A stretch of DNA of 64,000 nt from an uncultured Lentibacter sp. (GCA_947497495.1 CANMGT010000006.1:124001-188000); one strand, 5' to 3'; numbered from the stretch's first letter, positions 35,978 through 44,859 are shown. The notes: generated by a model from the letters alone, not told the origin. Translations and numbers: made by a program.

Positions 35978-37639
35978 ATGGCTCAGAGCGCCCTTCTCCC
36001 CAACCTTCTCACGCTGACAAAGGCCGCTGTTGCGCCCTGTGAAGCCCTGCTTGAAACCGCCACGTCAAAGGTGCGCGAGACTGTCAGTAAAGACGGCCGC
36101 GTCTCGGCGGGCCTGCTTGAAGACCACCAGACAGCCGCACACGGACTGGCTTGGCTGGCAACCTATGTCGAAAGCCTGCGCCAGATGCAGAAATGGGCCG
36201 AAGGCCTTGAAGCGAATGGCCAGTTCGGCCCGCTTGAGCAGCACATCCACCAGATCGCCTTTGGCGAATACCTGCACCATATTGCTGGCGGCATTCCGAT
36301 GAACCAAGGCGAGATCCTCAAGTTGCAGGACATGGGCCTTGGCTGGGATGCGCTCAAGGGCTTTCAATGTGAAGAAGTCCAGACGCTGATGAGCCAAGGC
36401 AACACGCAAGACGCGCGTGTGGCTCTTGTTGCGTTGATGCAAGAGGGCAAAGCCGAGATCACCTTTGGCAAGACGGGTCTTGATGAAGAGCTCGAAATGA
36501 TCCGCGAAACATTCCGCCGCTATGCTGTTGAAAAGGTTATGCCTTTTGCGCACGAATGGCACCTCAAGGATGAGCTAATCCCGATCGAGATCATCGAAGA
36601 ACTGGCCGAAATGGGCGTGTTTGGCCTGACCATCCCCGAGGAATACGGCGGGTTTGGCTTGAGCAAGGCGAGCATGGTCGTTGTCTCTGAAGAGCTTTCG
36701 CGCGGCTATATCGGCGTAGGCTCTCTGGGCACGCGCTCCGAGATAGCTGCAGAACTTATTCTGGCGGGCGGCACAGACGCGCAGAAGGACCACTGGCTGC
36801 CAAAAATCTCTTCTGCAGAAATTCTGCCAACAGCTGTCTTTACCGAGCCGAACACCGGCTCTGATCTTGGCTCGCTGCGCACCCGCGCTGTGAAAAACGC
36901 CGAGGGCGACTACGAAGTTACGGGCAACAAAACATGGATCACCCATGCGGCACGCACCCATGTTATGACGCTGCTCGCGCGCACCAACCCGGACACGGAC
37001 AACCACAAAGGCCTGTCGATGTTTCTGGCAGAGAAGACACCGGGAACCGACGAAGCCCCCTTCCCCACCGAGGGCATGAGCGGCGGCGAAATCGAAGTGC
37101 TGGGCTACCGCGGCATGAAGGAATACGAGCTGGCGTTTGACGGCTTCAAAGTGAAGGGCGAAAACCTGCTCGGCTCTGAAGAAGGCCAGGGCTTCAAGCA
37201 GCTCATGCAAACGTTTGAAGCAGCACGCATCCAGACGGCGGCCCGCGCGATTGGCGTCGCGCAATCCGCGCTTGATGTGGGCATGCAATACGCCGAAGAC
37301 CGCAAGCAATTCGGCAAGTCGCTGATCGAGTTCCCGCGCGTGGCGAGCAAGCTCGCGATGATGGCTGTCGAGATCATGGTCTCGCGCCAGTTGACATACT
37401 TCTCGGCTTGGGAAAAAGACAACGATCGCCGCTGTGACCTCGAGGCAGGCATGGCCAAGCTTCTGGGCGCGCGTGTTGCTTGGGCCTCGGCCGACAACGC
37501 ACTGCAAATTCACGGCGGCAACGGTTTTGCGATGGAATACCAGATTTCACGCATCCTCTGCGATGCGCGCATCCTCAACATCTTTGAGGGCGCGGCGGAA
37601 ATTCAGGCGCAGGTTATCGCCCGCCGCCTGCTCGGATAA
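35978..37639 (+). CDS. mcd: (2S)-methylsuccinyl-CoA dehydrogenase, ethylmalonyl-CoA pathway
   Basis: This 553-aa flavoprotein is longer than a standard acyl-CoA dehydrogenase (about 385 aa) because of an N-terminal extension of about 150 residues (KVRETVSKDGRVSAGLLEDH etc.), which marks Mcd. Mcd oxidises methylsuccinyl-CoA to mesaconyl-CoA and passes electrons to ETF. The dehydrogenase core shows TEPNTGSDLGSLRTRA (FAD contact), GNKTWITHAAR, YAEDRKQFGKSLIEFPRV and QIHGGNGFAMEYQISR, then IFEGAAEIQAQVIARR. AGGA lies 9 nt before ATG. The other pathway genes (ccr, ecm) are not in the window. The length and N-terminal domain make the call strong. Confidence 0.92.
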   Translation: MAQSALLPNLLTLTKAAVAPCEALLETATSKVRETVSKDGRVSAGLLEDHQTAAHGLAWLATYVESLRQMQKWAEGLEANGQFGPLEQHIHQIAFGEYLHHIAGGIPMNQGEILKLQDMGLGWDALKGFQCEEVQTLMSQGNTQDARVALVALMQEGKAEITFGKTGLDEELEMIRETFRRYAVEKVMPFAHEWHLKDELIPIEIIEELAEMGVFGLTIPEEYGGFGLSKASMVVVSEELSRGYIGVGSLGTRSEIAAELILAGGTDAQKDHWLPKISSAEILPTAVFTEPNTGSDLGSLRTRAVKNAEGDYEVTGNKTWITHAARTHVMTLLARTNPDTDNHKGLSMFLAEKTPGTDEAPFPTEGMSGGEIEVLGYRGMKEYELAFDGFKVKGENLLGSEEGQGFKQLMQTFEAARIQTAARAIGVAQSALDVGMQYAEDRKQFGKSLIEFPRVASKLAMMAVEIMVSRQLTYFSAWEKDNDRRCDLEAGMAKLLGARVAWASADNALQIHGGNGFAMEYQISRILCDARILNIFEGAAEIQAQVIARRLLG

Positions 37640-37657
37640 ACAAGCGAACACGATTGC

Positions 37658-37700
37658 AAAAGCGCGCCCGGCCACCTGTCAGGGCGCGCTTTTCTTTTTC
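37658..37700 (+). terminator. Terminator after mcd
   Basis: Twelve-bp stem AAAAGCGCGCCC (37658-37669) / GGGCGCGCTTTT (37682-37693) followed by CTTTTTC. Confidence 0.92.
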
Positions 37701-37727
37701 TTCTTGCCCAAAATATCCTGGGGGAGT

Positions 37728-37770
37728 TTGAGGGGCTAGCCCCTCAACACCGCGACGTGGCGAAGCCACG
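37728..37770. repeat. Paired palindromes downstream of mcd, candidate dispersed repeat
   Basis: A perfect 20-bp palindrome at 37728-37747 has half-site TTGAGGGGCT. It is followed by a hairpin CGTGGC-gaa-GCCACG at 37756-37770. Just before it is TTCTTGCCCAAAATATCC, similar to a motif at about 24937. It sits between mcd (plus) and the 3' end of the sulfatase (minus) and does not look like a terminator, having no T-run. I take it as a repeat element common in this group, from memory rather than a search. Confidence 0.5.
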
Positions 37771-37778
37771 GCGCAAAC

Positions 37779-39593
37779 TTAAGCCTTCTTGTAAGCGCCG
37801 GTCTTTATAAGTGGCCAAGCCTCTTCATACGGCATGACGTCATCATGCTTGGATCTCCAATGCGCATCGATGCCATCCCAACCGTTACTTTTGAAAACAT
37901 GGCTGCACTCTGGGCAAACCTTGGCGTTTCTCTTCACATCCTGCCAGGGCTTGGCCTTCACCCCACGGTATTTCACCGTCAACTCCGCATCCATATCGCC
38001 CTCTTCCGGCACGCCGATGACGATACCCTTGGTGCTGCGCGCTTTGCGTCGGGCCATCAACCCGTTGTGGCCGACTGTCGTGCGTTGCGACACGCGCCGC
38101 GCCCAACGGTGCAGCTTCTCATACATCAGCGCGAGTGTTGCGGTATGTTCCTCGCTGTTGCCCAGATCGGTGAGTTCGTCAGGGTCGTTCACCATATCAA
38201 ACAGCATCGGCCTGTCTCCGCTTTCAAAGTGGATCATTTTCCAACGCTTGTCGGCGACCATATACATCTGGGCTTGTTCGATCGTGTGGCCCAAGCCGTT
38301 GGCAAGTGGCGCGCCTGAATAGTCATACTCGCAGATCACACAGTCGCGCAGGCTGTCTTCGCGCGTGCCATGCAAGATCGGCAGCAGGCTTTCGCCTTCA
38401 AGGATGTGCTTGGGTGCCTCGGCTCCCGACATTTCCAGAAAGGTCGGCGCAAGGTCGATGCTCTCGACCAGCGCCTCTGACACCGTGCCGCGTGTCGCGT
38501 CCGCCTCGGGGGACGGATCATAGACGATCAGCGGAACCCGCACGCTTTGCTCGTAGAAGAACGTCTTTTCGCCAAGCCAGTGGTCACCGAGAAAGTCGCC
38601 ATGATCGGACGTCAGCACAATTGCCGTGTTGTCCCAACGGCCCGTTTCTTTGAGCCAGTCAAACAGGCGGCCCATCTGGTCGTCGACTTGTTTGATGAGG
38701 CCCATATAGGCCGGAATAACCGCCTCGCGCACGTCTTCGCGACTAAAGCTCTGGCCGACGGGCGTATCCATGAAGGCCTTCAGAACGGGGTGCGCTTGCT
38801 GGCGTTCGCTCTCGGAGCGCACGACGGGCAGCACATGCTCAGGGCCAAACATGCTCGCGTAGGGCTCGGGCACGATATAGGGCCAGTGCGGCTTGATATA
38901 GCTCAGGTGGCAACACCACGGCGCATCTGTGCTTTGCATAAACTCCATCGCACGGGTTGTCAGGTAAGGTGTTTCGCTGTCGGGCTCGTCGATGTTTGCG
39001 GCATAGGCCGAGTTTTTCAAAAACCAGCCCGACTGCACATTGCCCTCTGCGTCTAACCCCGAATTTGCGAAGTCGTGCCAGGGGTTGTCGCTGTCATAGC
39101 CCTTCTCGCGCAGCCACTCGTTGTAGGCCATAGCGCCGCGCGGATCGTAGCTTCCCTCTGGCCCCTCAGGGCGCATCCCGTCGTCGCGCTCGAACACGTC
39201 AAAGCCGCACTCGGCAACGCGCACACCAATGACACTGTCAGGCTCAAGCCCAAGCCGCGCCATGCCCTCGGCGTCAGCCTCCATATGGGTTTTTCCGACA
39301 AGCCAGCAGTCAACACCTGCGCGGCGCAGATGATCGCCCATAGTTATCTCGCCAACCTTGAGCGGAACCTTGTTGTTGCTGGCTCCGTGGCTGTGCACAT
39401 AGCGGCCTGTATAGGTGCTCATCCGAGATGAGCCGCAAATCGGAGACTGGATATATGCGCGGTTAAACCGCACACCCTGCGCCGCCAGCCAGTCAATGTT
39501 CGGGGTGTCCAGATGCGGGTGACCATAGCAACTGAGGTAATCCCAGCGGAGCTGATCAAACATTATAAACAGGATGTTCTTCTTATCGCTCAT
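37779..39593 (-). CDS. Sulfatase-family hydrolase with a C-terminal C2H2-like zinc finger
   Basis: This 604-aa alkaline-phosphatase-fold hydrolase has metal ligand Asp13 (FIMFDQLRWD) and nucleophile region SPICGSSRMSTYTGRY with Cys53, which in the family is converted to formylglycine. Here the motif is CxSxR rather than the usual CxPxR. TSDHGDFLGDHWLGEKTFFY supplies the second metal set. The protein lacks a signal peptide, so it is cytoplasmic. The C-terminal 45 residues carry CPEC (560, 563), His578 and His583 (C-x2-C-x14-H-x4-H), a C2H2-finger-like arrangement that I do not know from other sulfatases. Choline-sulfatase or phosphonate/phosphodiester hydrolase activity is possible. Substrate open. 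Confidence 0.85.
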   Translation of the reverse strand: MSDKKNILFIMFDQLRWDYLSCYGHPHLDTPNIDWLAAQGVRFNRAYIQSPICGSSRMSTYTGRYVHSHGASNNKVPLKVGEITMGDHLRRAGVDCWLVGKTHMEADAEGMARLGLEPDSVIGVRVAECGFDVFERDDGMRPEGPEGSYDPRGAMAYNEWLREKGYDSDNPWHDFANSGLDAEGNVQSGWFLKNSAYAANIDEPDSETPYLTTRAMEFMQSTDAPWCCHLSYIKPHWPYIVPEPYASMFGPEHVLPVVRSESERQQAHPVLKAFMDTPVGQSFSREDVREAVIPAYMGLIKQVDDQMGRLFDWLKETGRWDNTAIVLTSDHGDFLGDHWLGEKTFFYEQSVRVPLIVYDPSPEADATRGTVSEALVESIDLAPTFLEMSGAEAPKHILEGESLLPILHGTREDSLRDCVICEYDYSGAPLANGLGHTIEQAQMYMVADKRWKMIHFESGDRPMLFDMVNDPDELTDLGNSEEHTATLALMYEKLHRWARRVSQRTTVGHNGLMARRKARSTKGIVIGVPEEGDMDAELTVKYRGVKAKPWQDVKRNAKVCPECSHVFKSNGWDGIDAHWRSKHDDVMPYEEAWPLIKTGAYKKA

Positions 39594-39636
39594 GCCCGGC
39601 GGCCTTGGTTGTTAACTTGTTCACCAGAGCCTAGCG

Positions 39637-39674
39637 CAAAACAAAAGGGCCGCAAAGCGTTTGCTTTCCGGCCC
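39637..39674 (-). terminator. Terminator after the acyl-CoA synthetase gene
   Basis: GGGCCG (39647-39652) pairs with CGGCCC (39669-39674) and AAAGC with GCTTT around GTTT, with one C-C mismatch. Read on the minus strand, TTTTGTTTT follows (39646-39638). Confidence 0.8.
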
Positions 39675-39677
39675 CTG

Positions 39678-39733
39678 TTGGGTGCACCCAAATTTCTTCG
39701 AAGAAATTTGTAAGAAAATTCCAATTTTCTTAC
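39678..39733. repeat. Three abutting perfect palindromes
   Basis: In order: a 14-bp palindrome TTGGGTGCACCCAA (39678-39691); a 22-bp palindrome with centre TTCGAA (39689-39710); and an 11-bp-arm inverted repeat GTAAGAAAATT-cc-AATTTTCTTAC (39710-39733). They overlap by one to three bases and fill the spacer between the acyl-CoA synthetase stop and its terminator. Likely a mobile or REP-like element or a structured 3' UTR. Confidence 0.65.
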
Positions 39734-39744
39734 CAGCTCTTCGC

Positions 39745-41631
39745 TTAGCCCTTTTCAGCCCACTCCCAGGGGCGCACAAAGCTGCCGAGCACCTTGCTAA
39801 CATCAACATCTGTCGCTCCGTTGGCCTCAAGCTGGGCAACCAGCCCGCGTTTCTTGTCGTCCAGAACTGAAACAACCCGCGCCGCGATACCAGCGTCTTG
39901 CAGCGCGCTGTTGTAGACCCGCGTGATCGCATTCTTGCGCAGATCGGGCTTGAAGATCTTGCCAACTGCCGTCTTGGGAAGTTCGGGCATGATGTCGATA
40001 TGCTTGGGGTAAGCCGCGCGCTCGTGAATGTGCACTTTCGCATGCGCCATCAGCTCTTCCGCCGTAACTGTGCCGCCTTCGACAAGCTCGACAAATGCAC
40101 AAGGCACTTCGCCTGCGTGCGCGTCGGGTTGGCCTATCGCGCCTGCAAAAGCTACGTCTTTATGTGCCAGAAGCGCATCTTCGATCTCGGCGGGGTCAAT
40201 GTTGTGACCGCCGCGAATGATCAGGTCTTTCGCACGGCCCGTGATCCAGATGTAACCCTCAGGGTCGATCCGCCCCAAGTCACCCGTGCGCAGAAACCGC
40301 TCGTGGTGATAGAGGTCACGGTTTTTGACTTCTTCGGTGTAGGTGTTGCCCGCCCAGACGCCGGGGCCTGCAACGCAGATTTCGCCGATCTCGTCAGGCG
40401 CGCATTCCACTGGGCCCTTGTCGGTGTCCTTGAATATCTTCACCTCGGTATAGGGGAACTGAACCCCGACCGAGCCAATGCGCTTTTCGCCATCAACAGG
40501 GTTGCAGCTGACAAGCACTGTGGCCTCTGTCAGCCCGTAGCCTTCAACGATGTTGATCTTGGTGGCCTCGGTGAAGCGCGTGAACAACTCTTGTGGCATC
40601 GGTGCCGAGCCCGAGAAGGCGTTTTTAACGGTAGAGACATCGGCATCAACAGGGCGCTGCATAAGCGCCGAAACAGCCGTTGGCACGGTGATGATGAAAG
40701 TCGTCTTCCAACGCTCACAAAGCTTCCAGAAGTTGTCGAACACGCCATCGCCGCGATAGCCCGCAGGTGTCGGGAACACGACATGTGCGCCCGACTTGAT
40801 CACCGCCATCAGAATGACGTGGCAGGCGAAAACGTGGAACAGCGGCAGCGGGCACATCACGCTGTCTTCCTCGGTGTAAAGCAGCGTGTCGCCGATCCAG
40901 CCCTGGTAGATGATGCCGGAGTTCTTGTGCTGTGCGACTTTCGGCATGCCCGTAGTGCCGCCTGTGTGGAAATAGGCTGCGACGCGGTCAACCTTGCGAT
41001 CTTCAAAGTTAAGCGTCTTGGCTTGGCGCGCGACTTCTTTGTGGAAGCTTTTCACATCGGCGTGGTGGCCCGTCGGGTTCTTGGGGCGGATCAGCGGCAC
41101 GATCCAGCTTTTGGGCGGGCTGAGATAGCGGTTCAGATCGATCTCAAGAACGGTGTGCACGCCCGGCGCGTGGCGCACGGCCTCGGCTGTTTTCTGGGCA
41201 ATATCCGTTTTGGGGAAAGCCTTGAGCGTGATAACAACCTTGGCTTTCGTCTCTCGCAGGATCGCGCCGATCTGCTCAGGCTCCAGAAGCGGGTTGATCG
41301 GGTTGGCGATCCCCGCGACCATTCCGGCAATCAGGGCCAGAGCTGTCTCTGTGGTGTTCGGCATCACAAGCGCAACAACGTCACCTTCTCCAACCTTGAG
41401 GTCGCGCAGCAGGTTCGCGATCTGGCAAACCTTCTCATGCACCTCACGCCATGTCAGCGTTTCGGCCTTGTCTGTCGGGCCGGATTCAAGCTGATAGCTG
41501 ATCGCTGAACGATCCGGAAACTTCGCGGCGGTATTCGCCAACATTTCATAGACCGTCGTGGGCACGTCACGCGCCTCCCACGGCATTTCATTCGTGAGAT
41601 CAAGGCTGTCTTGTAGTGAGCCAAAAGTCAT
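39745..41631 (-). CDS. Acyl-CoA synthetase (AMP-forming)
   Basis: This 628-aa ligase has AMP-binding motif AYFHTGGTTGMPKVAQHKNS, then VEGYGLTEAT and the hinge and catalytic regions FLRTGDLGRIDPEGYIWITG, RAKDLIIRGGHNIDPAEIE and a C-terminal KTAVGKIFKP with the catalytic Lys. Such enzymes activate carboxylic acids via acyl-AMP. The N-terminus (about 1-50) is longer than in many acyl-CoA synthetases. GGAGG lies 6 nt before ATG 41631, which rules out a 51-codon longer reading. It is divergent from the nitrilase gene across a 234-bp spacer containing a doubled GCTGCATA (41801-41808, 41813-41820). The chain-length preference is not predictable. Confidence 0.9.
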   Translation of the reverse strand: MTFGSLQDSLDLTNEMPWEARDVPTTVYEMLANTAAKFPDRSAISYQLESGPTDKAETLTWREVHEKVCQIANLLRDLKVGEGDVVALVMPNTTETALALIAGMVAGIANPINPLLEPEQIGAILRETKAKVVITLKAFPKTDIAQKTAEAVRHAPGVHTVLEIDLNRYLSPPKSWIVPLIRPKNPTGHHADVKSFHKEVARQAKTLNFEDRKVDRVAAYFHTGGTTGMPKVAQHKNSGIIYQGWIGDTLLYTEEDSVMCPLPLFHVFACHVILMAVIKSGAHVVFPTPAGYRGDGVFDNFWKLCERWKTTFIITVPTAVSALMQRPVDADVSTVKNAFSGSAPMPQELFTRFTEATKINIVEGYGLTEATVLVSCNPVDGEKRIGSVGVQFPYTEVKIFKDTDKGPVECAPDEIGEICVAGPGVWAGNTYTEEVKNRDLYHHERFLRTGDLGRIDPEGYIWITGRAKDLIIRGGHNIDPAEIEDALLAHKDVAFAGAIGQPDAHAGEVPCAFVELVEGGTVTAEELMAHAKVHIHERAAYPKHIDIMPELPKTAVGKIFKPDLRKNAITRVYNSALQDAGIAARVVSVLDDKKRGLVAQLEANGATDVDVSKVLGSFVRPWEWAEKG

Positions 41632-41865
41632 AGTTGTTTCCTCCCTTTGGGCACTTATCCGCGCCCTTCCTCGCGAGCATAGTGAAGCGGAACGAGGCGA
41701 CCTGCAAGAGCATTGGCGTAACGTCAATTTGCCTGTCACGGCTTGCGGCGTTAACCTTTTTGAGGCTGGCAAAACTGTCTGCACGCGTTATGCACGGAAA
41801 GCTGCATACAGTGCTGCATAGTGTAGGCAGCCGGTTTTGCGCCGTTAACACTTTTGGAAAACGAC

Positions 41866-42759
41866 ATGAAAATAGCAACATCAGCCTACCCTGTGGAGTG
41901 GCTTTCAAGCTGGGGCGCCTACGCTGCAAAGCAACGCAGATGGGTGTCCGAAGCCGCCTCAAAAGGCGCTGAGCTGCTCGTTTTCCCCGAGTATGGCGCG
42001 ATGGAACTGGCGGCGCTTTCAGGCCCCGAGAAGGCAGGCGATGTGCGCGGCTCTATAGAGGCAGTCAGCAGCCGAATGACCGAGTCTAACGCCCTGTTTT
42101 CACAGCTTTCTGCCGAGTTTAACGTGCATATTCTCTCGCCCTCGGCACCGGTGATCGACGGCGATATCGTGGTAAACCGCGCAGGGCTTTTCAGCCCGAC
42201 GGGCAGCGCCGGCTTTCAAGACAAACAGATCATGACGCGTTTTGAGCGCAGCCCATGGGGCATTTCGGGGAGACAGTCCGGCGGCGGGCCTCTACAGCTG
42301 TTTGACACTGCCTTGGGCAAAATCGGCGTTCTGATCTGCTATGACAGCGAATTTCCCTTGTTGGCCCGTGCCTTAGCCGAAGCGGGTGCCGAGATCATCC
42401 TCGTTCCGTCCTGCACAGAGGCGTTAGAAGGCTACTGGCGAGTGCGCATCGGCGCTATGGCCCGCGCGCTTGAGAACCAGTGCGTCACCGTCATGTCGAG
42501 CCTCGTCGGAGGCGACGCGCGCCTTTTTGGAGTTGAAGAAAACACAGGCATGGGCGGCGTCTTTGGCCCGCCTGACCAGGGGTTTGAGCCAACGGGCGTT
42601 CAGGCAGAGGGGCTGCTTGGCCAATCGGGCTGGACTTATGCTGATGTAAACATTGAGCAAATTTCGCATGTGCGCGCGAAGGGCAATGTGCTCAACCTGA
42701 TACATTGGGCCGAGCAAGCCCCGCGCGTTCAGGATGTCACACATCTTTCGCTGCGGTGA
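41866..42759 (+). CDS. Carbon-nitrogen hydrolase (nitrilase superfamily amidase)
   Basis: This 297-aa protein has the nitrilase triad: Glu42 (VFPEYGAMEL), Lys120 (GFQDKQIMTRFE) and Cys158 (GVLICYDSEFPLLARALAEA). The family hydrolyses non-peptide C-N bonds in nitriles, amides and carbamoyl compounds. The IIKENARAL-type region is MARALENQCV here. GGAAAA lies 6 nt before ATG 41866; an upstream in-frame ATG is less likely. It is alone on the strand, with infA 78 nt downstream. Substrate unknown. Confidence 0.92.
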   Translation: MKIATSAYPVEWLSSWGAYAAKQRRWVSEAASKGAELLVFPEYGAMELAALSGPEKAGDVRGSIEAVSSRMTESNALFSQLSAEFNVHILSPSAPVIDGDIVVNRAGLFSPTGSAGFQDKQIMTRFERSPWGISGRQSGGGPLQLFDTALGKIGVLICYDSEFPLLARALAEAGAEIILVPSCTEALEGYWRVRIGAMARALENQCVTVMSSLVGGDARLFGVEENTGMGGVFGPPDQGFEPTGVQAEGLLGQSGWTYADVNIEQISHVRAKGNVLNLIHWAEQAPRVQDVTHLSLR

Positions 42760-42837
42760 GAATCCCCTTGTAAAATTCCTGCAAAAGGCCCATCTAACCC
42801 GCGTCTGCACCCAGCAGGCGAAACTCTAGGAGAGACC

Positions 42838-43056
42838 ATGGCCAAGGAAGAACTGCTCGAATTCCCCGGTGTCGTAAAGGAACTCCTGCCGAACGCGACA
42901 TTCCTGGTCGAGCTGGAAAACGGCCATACGATCATCGCTCACACGGCAGGCAAGATGCGCAAAAACCGCATCCGTGTTCTCGCAGGCGACAAAGTTCAGG
43001 TGGAAATGACACCGTATGATCTGACGAAAGGTCGGATCAACTACCGCTTCAAATAA
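42838..43056 (+). CDS. infA: Translation initiation factor IF-1
   Basis: IF-1 (72 aa, normal) blocks the A site during initiation. The S1-like OB fold is plain: [60 protein letters not shown]. The SD AGGAGAG lies just before ATG. It heads a unit infA-maf-RNase E/G-like-yacG with gaps or overlaps of -4 to +2 nt, an order conserved in alphaproteobacteria. Confidence 0.98.
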   Translation: MAKEELLEFPGVVKELLPNATFLVELENGHTIIAHTAGKMRKNRIRVLAGDKVQVEMTPYDLTKGRINYRFK

Positions 43057-43058
43057 GC

Positions 43059-43649
43059 ATGAAACTGATCCTCGGCTCAGGCAGTCCGCGCCGGAAAGAG
43101 CTTCTGGCGCAGATCGGCGTTGTGGCTGACGACATTCGCCCGCCAGACATTGACGAAACACCGCTCAAAGCCGAGCTTCCGCGCCCCTATTGCGCGCGGA
43201 TGGCGCGGCAAAAAGCCGAGGCTGTTCAGGCAGATAGCACAGACATTGTGCTTTGCGCCGACACGACAGTTGCCCTCGGGCGGCGCATTTTGGGCAAACC
43301 CGAAGACGCTGCTGAGGCGGCTGCGTTCCTGAAAGCCATGTCTGGCCGCCGCCATCGTGTGATCACCGCGATTGCGGTGCGCAAGGGCGAGCAACTCTGG
43401 CAGCGCGACGTTGTCACAACCGTGAAAATGAAACGCCTGTCGGAGACCGAACTGGCAGGCTACATCGCCACAGACGATTGGCAAGGCAAGGCGGGCGGCT
43501 ACGGCATCCAAGGCCCTGCAGGGGCGCTGATCCCTTGGATCCAAGGGTCTTTTACCGCCGTTGTCGGACTGCCCCTCGCTGAAGCCGCCCAGTTGCTGCA
43601 AGCGGCAGGCTACCCGATTTGGACCACAGAAAGGAAAGCCCAGCCATGA
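43059..43649 (+). CDS. maf: Maf-like nucleotide pyrophosphatase
   Basis: This Maf/YhdE-family protein (196 aa) has [14 protein letters not shown] at residues 3-16 and the [20 protein letters not shown] block, and ends [20 protein letters not shown], all family signatures. Maf proteins hydrolyse non-canonical nucleotides such as m5UTP or dTTP and affect septum formation. ATG lies 2 nt after the infA stop, and the stop overlaps the next ATG by 4 nt (ATGA). Confidence 0.95.
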   Translation: MKLILGSGSPRRKELLAQIGVVADDIRPPDIDETPLKAELPRPYCARMARQKAEAVQADSTDIVLCADTTVALGRRILGKPEDAAEAAAFLKAMSGRRHRVITAIAVRKGEQLWQRDVVTTVKMKRLSETELAGYIATDDWQGKAGGYGIQGPAGALIPWIQGSFTAVVGLPLAEAAQLLQAAGYPIWTTERKAQP

Positions 43650-44680
43650 AGGGCCGTCAGATTATCCTCGACCATATCCACGGCCGCGAAGCCGCTGCGC
43701 TCATGGTTGACGGAAAGCTCGAAGACTTCCTCGTTGAAGCCGACGCCCCGCGCCCTGGCACGATTTATCGCGCGACGGCCTTGAAGCCGATGAAAGGCCA
43801 AGGCGGGCTGTTCTTGTCGACACCCGATGGCAGCGCATTTTTGCGCCAAATCAAAGGCATAGCCCCCGGTGACGCGCTCACTGTTCAAGTCACAGGCTAT
43901 GCCGACGAAAGCAAAGCCCTGCCTGTGACGACGAAACTTTTGTTCAAATCGCGCTACGCGATCGTGACGCCAGATGCCCCTGGCCTCAACATTTCGCGCC
44001 AGATTCGCGACGACGACTTGCGCGACGAGTTGATGCTGATCGCCAAGGACGAGATGCAGGGCAGCGAGATGGGCCTTATCCTGCGCTCGTCTTGCGCCGA
44101 GGCTGACGGTGAGGACATAGCCGAAGACGTCGCCGCAATGCGCGCCCTCGCCGAAACGGTGATTGGTGACGAAAGCGGCACGCCAGAAACCCTCTCGGAG
44201 GGCGACGGGCCGCATGTGCTCGCTTGGCGCGACTGGGTCGAGCCAGCCGAAGTTGTCACAGAGCCGCGCAGCTTTGAAACCCACGGCGTGCTTGACGCTT
44301 TGGAAGCCTTGAAAGAGCCGGCGGTGCGCCTACCCGGCGGCGGCACGCTCTACGTTGAACCGACCCGCGCGTTTGTCTCGGTTGACGTGAACACAGGCAA
44401 CGACAGCTCGTTCGCGGCGGGCACCAAGGCCAACTTCGCCTGCGCCAAGGAGCTTCCCCGCCAACTGCGCCTGCGCGGCCTTGGTGGGCAGATTGTCCTC
44501 GACTTGGCCCCAATGCCCAAGAAAGACAGGCGCGGCTTTGAAGCCAGCCTGCGCGCACAACTCAAGAACGAAGGGATCGACACGGTTCTGGCGGGCTGGA
44601 CACCTCTGGGCAACTACGAGCTGCAACGCAAACGCGCCCGCCTGCCGCTGATCGAGGTGCTGTCAGAGGTGCTCGCATGA
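43646..44680 (+). CDS. Ribonuclease E/G family protein, short form
   Basis: This 344-aa protein resembles the S1 and DNase-I-like portions of RNase E/G. The two metal-binding Asp are kept as Asp247 ([11 protein letters not shown]) and Asp286 ([11 protein letters not shown]), matching D303 and D346 of E. coli RNase E. Several usual features differ: the second motif is DLAPM instead of DFIDM, no zinc-link CPxCxG is seen, and length is 344 aa against about 490 in RNase G. It sits between maf and yacG (ATGA overlaps on both sides), a conserved alphaproteobacterial site. It may be a specialised rRNA-processing paralogue beside a full RNase E elsewhere. Confidence 0.88.
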   Translation: MKGRQIILDHIHGREAAALMVDGKLEDFLVEADAPRPGTIYRATALKPMKGQGGLFLSTPDGSAFLRQIKGIAPGDALTVQVTGYADESKALPVTTKLLFKSRYAIVTPDAPGLNISRQIRDDDLRDELMLIAKDEMQGSEMGLILRSSCAEADGEDIAEDVAAMRALAETVIGDESGTPETLSEGDGPHVLAWRDWVEPAEVVTEPRSFETHGVLDALEALKEPAVRLPGGGTLYVEPTRAFVSVDVNTGNDSSFAAGTKANFACAKELPRQLRLRGLGGQIVLDLAPMPKKDRRGFEASLRAQLKNEGIDTVLAGWTPLGNYELQRKRARLPLIEVLSEVLA

Positions 44681-44859
44681 GCTGCCCGATCTGCGGCAAA
44701 GACACTGACACGCGCTTTCGCCCGTTTTGCTCAAAACGCTGCGCTGACGTGGATTTGGCGAAGTGGCTGGGCGGCAGCTACGCGATCCCCTCTGACGACC
44801 CGGATGACCTTGAAAAGGTGATCGAAGAGATGGAAAACAACAAACCCCTGCCGCACTGA
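44677..44859 (+). CDS. yacG: YacG zinc-finger protein (DNA gyrase inhibitor family)
   Basis: This 60-aa protein has a four-Cys zinc site: CPIC (residues 3-6) and FCSKRCADVDLAKWL (about 18-32). The acidic C-terminus (SDDPDDLEKVIEEMEN) is normal. In E. coli YacG binds GyrB and inhibits gyrase. ATG overlaps the RNase E/G-like stop by 4 nt. Confidence 0.95.
   Translation: MSCPICGKDTDTRFRPFCSKRCADVDLAKWLGGSYAIPSDDPDDLEKVIEEMENNKPLPH

Noticed and set aside
39898..41508. 536-codon plus-strand frame
   Set aside because: Antisense shadow of the acyl-CoA synthetase, whose motifs are intact on the minus strand.
41632..41784. 51-codon N-terminal extension of the acyl-CoA synthetase
   Set aside because: GGAGG sits just before ATG 41631, and the extension is Cys/Arg-rich and unlike the family.
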